In this document: positions 59,457 to 64,000 of the stretch, one piece after another | Numbering within the stretch: position 1 is the stretch's first letter | Layout: every line of letters starts with the position of its first letter | Source: Rhodanobacter thiooxydans | GTDB taxonomy: Bacteria; Pseudomonadota; Gammaproteobacteria; Xanthomonadales; Rhodanobacteraceae | Reading direction: 5' to 3' | Assembly: GCF_021545845.1 (NCBI RefSeq) | Contig: NZ_CP088924.1 | Coordinates: forward strand, 154,065 to 218,064 | Length of the DNA stretch: 64,000 nucleotides | Notes under the pieces: generated by a model | What the model was told of the DNA's origin: nothing | Seen by the model: the letters and a program-made list of their open reading frames with translations, nothing else | The model's database searches: none | Position numbers and translations under genes: made by a program

Positions 59457-60296
59457 ATGTCGACCCAAGCCCAACAGGTTCCGCTCGATCTAGCCCCGAG
59501 CCACAACCCGAGCATGCACAACCTCCTTCTGGCCGAGGCGCGCATGATCGACGAGTCCCATGCGGAGCTGCACGCGCTCGTCGAGCGGGTGGCCAAGGAG
59601 TTTGGGCAGAACAAATGCGCGTCCCTCGTGCGCTACGACCCCATGGGTCGCGCTGAGGCGCTCTACCACGTCCCCGAGCGCCTGTTCGCTGCCATGGTCG
59701 ACCGCGTGGCCGTAGCGCTGTCTCCGACTGAGACGCCCTTGGTCCTCCCGGTTGATGACTTGCGCTCGCGCTACTTCTCGCACCGGCCCCTAGCCACGCG
59801 GGTCCCCTTTACTTGCGTGGATCTGGTCGAGCGTCTGCTCGCCGCCTTCGCGCCCCGTGCGCTGGAACTGGCGTACCAGCAGGCAGCCCTTAGCTTCGCG
59901 CGCGTGTTCGGCCTGCGGCACCAAAAAAAGCCGAAGACCGTCGCTGGTCGCCTGGTGCTCGAGCACGGTGCGTCCGTCGACCAGTTCTGGACGCCAGGCC
60001 GCTATAGCAGCCAGTCGCAGGAAAGCATTCGCAACCATCTCAACGCTTTGGCGGTCTGCTTGCCCTTCGCCTGTCCGAATTTGGACGCCCGCGCTCTCCG
60101 GGTCGAGGTCGCGGGAGTTCTTTGCGATCTCGAATCCAACGGATGGGTTCCTGATCGCGCCTTCCGGGGTGAAGTCGCAGGGGTCCAGATCCGGCTGTTC
60201 CAGTCGGCGGTGAAATACCACTTCCCTCTCGCCCACGTGCAGGCATTGAACCTGTTCTGTGTGCAGCACGCACCGGACTACTTCGCCCAGAACTGA
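59457..60296 (+). CDS. Hypothetical protein, paralogue of 58399-59214
   Basis: This 279-residue protein has helical segments (HNLLLAEARMIDESHAELHALVERVAKEF) and ends GVQIRLFQSAVKYHFPLAHVQALNLFCVQHAPDYFA, matching the C-terminal pattern of the 58399 product. A basic RHQKKPKTVAG loop lies near residue 158. No known fold was recognised. It sits between its own promoter-like element and the rdgC unit. Confidence 0.75.
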   Translation: MSTQAQQVPLDLAPSHNPSMHNLLLAEARMIDESHAELHALVERVAKEFGQNKCASLVRYDPMGRAEALYHVPERLFAAMVDRVAVALSPTETPLVLPVDDLRSRYFSHRPLATRVPFTCVDLVERLLAAFAPRALELAYQQAALSFARVFGLRHQKKPKTVAGRLVLEHGASVDQFWTPGRYSSQSQESIRNHLNALAVCLPFACPNLDARALRVEVAGVLCDLESNGWVPDRAFRGEVAGVQIRLFQSAVKYHFPLAHVQALNLFCVQHAPDYFAQN

Positions 60297-60374
60297 TCAC
60301 TCGTAACGAAACGGGCGGTCCTGTGCCGGCTCTTTCGGTGCGCCGCCCCGCCAGCCAACGGAGACACTAGATCG

Positions 60375-60584
60375 ATGACATCGAGCCTCAACGCTGCCGC
60401 CCGCGCCGAGCGACTCGCGCTGATTCGCGCAGCCGCACAGCCGGCCCCGCCTGAACCCGTCGCCGCCGCGCCGCGGCCGACAGGCAAGCCCCGCGGAAGC
60501 ACGCCGGCTGTCGTGCCGCGATACGACGGGCGGCACCGAGCATTACCCAACTGGAACTTCGCCGTACTGCGCGGCGGACGCTGA
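60375..60584 (+). CDS. Small hypothetical protein upstream of rdgC
   Basis: This 69-residue protein is Ala-rich at the start (MTSSLNAAARAERLALIRAAAQ), then Pro-rich and basic (RPTGKPRGSTPA), ending PNWNFAVLRGGR. It is likely unstructured in the middle. It lies 14 nt before rdgC and may be co-expressed with it. Unrecognised. Confidence 0.55.
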   Translation: MTSSLNAAARAERLALIRAAAQPAPPEPVAAAPRPTGKPRGSTPAVVPRYDGRHRALPNWNFAVLRGGR

Positions 60585-60598
60585 CCGGAGACGACACC

Positions 60599-61834
60599 AT
60601 GCTTCCCAGGAACATCACCCTTTTCCGGATCTCCGATGAGGTCGCCAAGGATCTCGATCGCCTCCCCGAGGCCTTGCCCGAGCATCCCATGCGCGAATGC
60701 GGCGCCCTTGAGGTCCACACGCGTGGATTCGTGAGTCCGACGGGGACGGAGGGTGAGTTTTGCCGCACGGTCGGCCGCGCGGTCCTGCTGGCGCTGGGGA
60801 GCGAGTCGAAGCTCTTGCCGGCGTCTGCCGTGAACCGGGCGCTGCAGAAGAAGGTGACCAAGATCGAGCAGGAGGAGGGGCGCAAGATCGGCGGACGGGA
60901 GCGTAAGCGGATGAAGGACGAAGTGGTCACGGAGCTGCTGCCGCAGGCACTGGTGCAACCGGGCCGGACGGATGCGTGGGTCGACCTCAGCCGCGGGTTC
61001 GTGTGCATCGACAGCTCAAGCCGCAAGTCGGCCGAATCCTTCCTGTCGAGCGTCCGGGAGGCCCTGGGCTCATTCCCGGCACTGCCGATGGCCCCTGACA
61101 ACTCCGTGCGGGCCACTCTCACGGCTTGGCTCGCCTCGGCCGACCTTCCCGAAGGCTGGGCGCTGGGCGACGAGTGCGAACTCAAGGACATGGCAACCAG
61201 CAAGGGCGCGGTCTGGCGATGCCGCCACGAGAGCCTGGACAGCGAGGAGGTGCGCGAGCATCTGCGCGGCGGCAAGCAGGTCAGTCAGCTCGGCCTGGTT
61301 TACCGTGATCGGCTGTCGTTCGTGCTCGATGAGTCGCTGGTCATCCGCAAGATCAAGTTCCTCGACGTGGCGATGGATGACCTCCATGCCGCCGGCGAGC
61401 GCGCGGAAGGGGACCTCAAACTGGAGATCGAGGCGCGAGCGATGTTCGTCCACGGCGAAGTCGGCGAGCTGCTCGATCAGCTCGAGGTGATTTTCGGTCT
61501 GGGCCGCCCAACTACCGAGGCGGTCATTGATCGCGCGGTGGCAGAGAACAAGACCGCTGAGTTGCCCTTTGGCCCCGTGGTTCCCGATGGGGAGGATGAG
61601 GCGGCCTCACTCGAGGCGGCCAAGCAGGTTCTGCGATCCACGGGGAGAGTGTCGATCGCCGGGCTGCAGCGGGCGATGCGCATCGGCTATAACCGCAGCG
61701 CCCGGATCATCGAGCAGCTGGAGGCGCAGGCGTTCGTGTCGCCGCCGGACAGCAGCGGGGTACGCACGCTCATCGGTGATGGCGCCCGTGCCGGCAAGAG
61801 CGGCCCCCACCACGGCGGCGAGGTGAGCCTGTGA
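60599..61834 (+). CDS. rdgC: RdgC fused to an FtsK-gamma-like winged helix
   Basis: Residues 1 to about 305 match RdgC, the ring-forming DNA-binding protein that restrains RecA (MLPRNITLFRI, RECGALEVHTRGFVSP, the RKIGGRERKRMKDEVVTELLPQAL segment, and KQVSQLGLVYRDRLSFVLDESLVIRKIKFLD). RdgC normally ends near residue 303. Here residues about 332-395 add AKQVLRSTGRVSIAGLQRAMRIGYNRSARIIEQLEAQ...VSPP, the signature of the FtsK/SpoIIIE gamma DNA-reading domain. A sequence-reading module on RdgC could direct it to particular sites. Its stop overlaps the lipoprotein gene. Confidence 0.9.
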   Translation: MLPRNITLFRISDEVAKDLDRLPEALPEHPMRECGALEVHTRGFVSPTGTEGEFCRTVGRAVLLALGSESKLLPASAVNRALQKKVTKIEQEEGRKIGGRERKRMKDEVVTELLPQALVQPGRTDAWVDLSRGFVCIDSSSRKSAESFLSSVREALGSFPALPMAPDNSVRATLTAWLASADLPEGWALGDECELKDMATSKGAVWRCRHESLDSEEVREHLRGGKQVSQLGLVYRDRLSFVLDESLVIRKIKFLDVAMDDLHAAGERAEGDLKLEIEARAMFVHGEVGELLDQLEVIFGLGRPTTEAVIDRAVAENKTAELPFGPVVPDGEDEAASLEAAKQVLRSTGRVSIAGLQRAMRIGYNRSARIIEQLEAQAFVSPPDSSGVRTLIGDGARAGKSGPHHGGEVSL

Positions 61835-62799
61835 AGCGCGCCAGTATGATCCTTCTGCTGAGCGCGGCAGCGCTCGCAGGTTGCCACAGTGAGCCCCGCA
61901 TCCAGTTGCGCAAGGGAGAGACTCTGGAAGCTGCGATCGACGCCGCCATCAAGCGCGCACCGCGCCCGGAGGTGGCCAGCGCGACCAAGGCGCGCGATGC
62001 GTTCGTTGAGGCCTTCTTGAAGCACCCTCGCGCGGGGTTGCCGGCGCCCGAAGCGGTGGTCGGCATGAAGGTGGACGAGTTCATCCGCTTCACCACTCGG
62101 ACCCTCAAGGGCAATGCCGATAACCTGGTGCATGCACCGACAGCGGATCCGGCGGCGCCAGACGCAGTTCGTAATTCCTCGCTGCTACGCACATTGCAGC
62201 TGGACAAGGAGCTGCTGGAACTCGCCCGAGACCAGGCGCAGCAGGAGGGCCTATTCACAGTCGACCAGTTCGAATGGGCCAAGCCCGCCTTCGTGCCGCC
62301 GGTGGATGGTGCGATGGGTGTTGATGACCAAGCGACCTTCGCATTCAACTTCGTCAACCATACCGAGATGGACGTGTATCACCCGGTCTTCCATCTGCGG
62401 GTGACGCTTCCCTCAGGCGACGTGGTCTTCGACGACAACCTCCAGAGTCCGGAGGACAAGCGCAGTGATCGCACACCGATTGCGCCCGAACAGCCGGCGC
62501 TGCTGCAGTTCACGTGCTGCAATATCGCCACGGCACCGCTGTTCAACCAGGTGATGCGCGAGCTGCCGCTGGATGCGACCTTCGAGTACACGCTGGTGTC
62601 GATGGACGACTACACGCGGCGGAACAAGCTGGACACGCGGTCGTTCACCAGCACGCGGTACGCAAGGCTCAAGGCGACGGACGAATGCATCGCGGATCTG
62701 CAGAGCCGACTGGTGTCATGGACGCCGCAGTCGGCTGTGGCCGCTTGCCGCGCGAGCCGGCCGGGCGGGGACGGCCTGTCAAGCAGCCGCCCCCGTTGA
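61831..62799 (+). CDS. Lipoprotein of unknown function
   Basis: A GTG overlapping the rdgC stop starts a 322-residue protein with a lipoprotein signal (SMILLLSAAALAGCHSE). The body is acidic and helical in its first half and beta-rich later (ATFAFNFVNHTEMDVYHPVFHLRVTLPSGDVVFDDN), with a CC pair (FTCCNIA). It faces the minus-strand genes at the right end, 9 nt away. No family recognised; an envelope role is likely. Confidence 0.75.
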   Translation: MKRASMILLLSAAALAGCHSEPRIQLRKGETLEAAIDAAIKRAPRPEVASATKARDAFVEAFLKHPRAGLPAPEAVVGMKVDEFIRFTTRTLKGNADNLVHAPTADPAAPDAVRNSSLLRTLQLDKELLELARDQAQQEGLFTVDQFEWAKPAFVPPVDGAMGVDDQATFAFNFVNHTEMDVYHPVFHLRVTLPSGDVVFDDNLQSPEDKRSDRTPIAPEQPALLQFTCCNIATAPLFNQVMRELPLDATFEYTLVSMDDYTRRNKLDTRSFTSTRYARLKATDECIADLQSRLVSWTPQSAVAACRASRPGGDGLSSSRPR

Positions 62800-62808
62800 A
62801 GGTAAGGA

Positions 62809-63009
62809 TCAGGGACGATCCTGATCGACCTGCGCGGGAATGACCGCGTAGGAGGCCAGCAGGACACCCGCGCTAACCATCAGGGCGAGGCCTACGCCGT
62901 CCAGAGGTGGCTGGCCTTTCACCAGGCAGGTGACGAACGCGGCGCCGGCGCCAACGACGACCGAGATGGCGATGCGCAGGTTGATGGCGAAGGCGGATTC
63001 AAGACGCAT
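62809..63009 (-). CDS. Small membrane protein
   Basis: This 66-residue protein has two hydrophobic helices (NLRIAISVVVGAGAAFVTCLV and GLALMVSAGVLLASYAVIP). It lies after dsbC on the same strand, beyond a terminator-like hairpin, and converges with the lipoprotein gene. Size and topology would suit an exclusion protein or an accessory T4SS peptide, but nothing specific was recognised. Confidence 0.6.
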   Translation of the reverse strand: MRLESAFAINLRIAISVVVGAGAAFVTCLVKGQPPLDGVGLALMVSAGVLLASYAVIPAQVDQDRP

Positions 63010-63026
63010 ATCGACTCCAAAAGCGA

Positions 63027-63053
63027 CAAAACCCGCGCGAGGCGGGTCTTGTG
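63027..63053 (-). terminator. Hairpin after dsbC
   Basis: ACAAAACCCGC and GCGGGTCTTGT pair with one mismatch around a 5-nt loop. On the minus strand the stem ends in GGGTTTTGT, a modest T-run. Likely terminator or attenuator before the 63009 gene. Confidence 0.6.
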
Positions 63054-63069
63054 CGTGTGGCAGGTGGGA

Positions 63070-63849
63070 TCACGGAGCGACGGCGGCGACCTGGGCCTTC
63101 TTCTGGCCTTGCTGCAGCTTGCCCAGGAGCGCGGCCGGCGGCAGGAAGCCACCGAGCTGGCGGCCGGTTTGGTCGTAGATGGCAGGGGTGCCTTCGATCC
63201 CGAGCTTGTCGCCCAGCGCGTACATCTTGGCGATGTCGGCACTGCGCGCGCAGTCAGCCGGCTGCACCTTGCCACCGGCGACCACCGTGGCGTAGGCCGC
63301 CTTGCGGTCCTCGGCACACCAGACCGACTTCATGGTTGCCATCTCCGGAGACTGCACGCCGCCACGAGGGAAGGGCACGTACTCGATCGCGATGCCCGCG
63401 TCCATGTAACCCTGAAGGTTCTTCTGGATCATGTGGCAGTAGGGGCAGCCGGTATCAGTGAACACCGTCACCGTGTACTTCGGGTTCTTCGGTGAGAAAA
63501 CGATCTTGTCCGCGGCCGGAATGGTCTTCAGGAGCTCCACCCGGACGTCACCGAGTGCTTCGTCCGTCAGGTTGCTGTGTGTCTTGGTGTCCAGCAGCAC
63601 GCCGTAGAACAGGTACCGGCCATCTTCGGTCGTGTAGAGCACCGAGCCGTCGGCGATCACGCGTTTGAGTCCCGGGATCGGCATGTCGTCGATCGAGCGG
63701 ATCACCGCTTTGTCGTTGATGGCGCGAACGGTGTCGCGGATCGCCTGGTGATCGGTGGGTCCCGCGGCCCCAGCAACGGCGCCAACGGAGGCGGTGAGAG
63801 CGAGGGCGCCGGTGAGGGCGCGACGGGCGAGTCGTGAGAAGGTGGGCAT
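63070..63849 (-). CDS. dsbC: DsbC-like disulfide isomerase
   Basis: ATG 63849 follows AAAGGA. The 259-residue product has a signal peptide (ALTGALALTASVGAVAG), a DsbC dimerisation region (residues about 35-110, DMPIPGLKRVIADGSVLYTTEDGRYLFYG) and a thioredoxin domain with FTDTGCPYCHMIQKNL (CPYC near residue 136) and the cis-Pro IEGTPAIYD. It would shuffle disulfides in Cys-rich pilus assembly factors such as TraH. In SXT/IncC a dsbC lies among the tra genes; here it is at the far end of the window on the tra strand, so more transfer genes may lie beyond. Confidence 0.93.
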   Translation of the reverse strand: MPTFSRLARRALTGALALTASVGAVAGAAGPTDHQAIRDTVRAINDKAVIRSIDDMPIPGLKRVIADGSVLYTTEDGRYLFYGVLLDTKTHSNLTDEALGDVRVELLKTIPAADKIVFSPKNPKYTVTVFTDTGCPYCHMIQKNLQGYMDAGIAIEYVPFPRGGVQSPEMATMKSVWCAEDRKAAYATVVAGGKVQPADCARSADIAKMYALGDKLGIEGTPAIYDQTGRQLGGFLPPAALLGKLQQGQKKAQVAAVAP

Positions 63850-64000
63850 GGCCGTCCTTTGGGGGTGGAGTGAGCGCCGGCGTTGACGCGGCGGATGGCC
63901 AGAATAGGAGTCGCGGGCCGGCGGCCAGCTCCGAAACGCCCCGGATTGGCGGGCTCGTTTCCCATCCGCCTTCACCTTCCCCGCGCCTATCGTGCGCAGC
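63850..64000. other. Right-end sequence upstream of dsbC
   Basis: About 150 bases with no supported gene; the dsbC promoter should lie here on the minus strand. No convincing boxes were recognised. Confidence 0.4.

Noticed and set aside
1..64000. tRNA or rRNA genes, integrase, transposases
   Set aside because: None could be recognised on either strand by eye.

Overview
The window is a GC-rich, gene-dense piece of a large conjugative element, most likely a plasmid of a Xanthomonadaceae-like gammaproteobacterium. The host is inferred from base composition and gene style only; no chromosomal housekeeping marker is present. No integrase, attachment site, rRNA, tRNA, IS element or CRISPR array was seen. 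Two partition systems, a replication-type control region and a plasmid-borne beta clamp favour a plasmid over an integrated element, but the window cannot settle this.

Left part (1-15.7 kb, minus strand): an F-type type IV secretion/pilus region. Reading right to left it runs FlhD-like, FlhC-like, traF-traH-traG, then, after a terminator, traL-traE-traK-traB-traV-traA-traC. The two regulators resemble the FlhDC-type activators that switch on transfer in SXT/R391 and IncC elements. Here the FlhD-like protein appears to hold two FlhD-type modules in one chain. A dsbC gene lies at the far right end on the minus strand.

Middle part (16-25.3 kb, minus strand): maintenance. It holds a UvrD/Rep-like helicase, a winged-helix replication-type protein with a candidate divergent small RNA, a centromere- or origin-like array of nine 17-bp palindromes arranged in a 234-bp super-repeat, parB and parA, and a second actin-type system (parR-like, parM). 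A palindrome-rich region at 25.0-25.28 kb follows, and beyond it a MobI-like gene opens the plus-strand block. By analogy with SXT/IncC that region is the best oriT candidate.

Right part (25.3-62.8 kb, almost all plus strand): accessory genes, mostly small and unrecognised. Recognisable ones are an S49 peptidase, a CFI-motif protein, a Cas4-like nuclease, an orphan beta-class DNA methyltransferase, four tandem paralogous membrane proteins, a PAPS-reductase-like protein, a DUF3800 protein, a DUF72 protein, a second PD-(D/E)XK-like protein, a DUF262-like fragment, a lipase-like hydrolase, a DNA polymerase III beta clamp, and an RdgC protein fused to an FtsK-gamma-like winged helix.

The most striking non-coding signal is a recurrent promoter-like element, a CTTTGG-like box then 17 bases then an xAxxxT box. 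It sits in at least 16 intergenic gaps upstream of plus-strand genes, nearly always with its downstream box 30-39 nt before the start codon. It suggests that the scattered accessory genes and one small gene inside the transfer region form one regulon.
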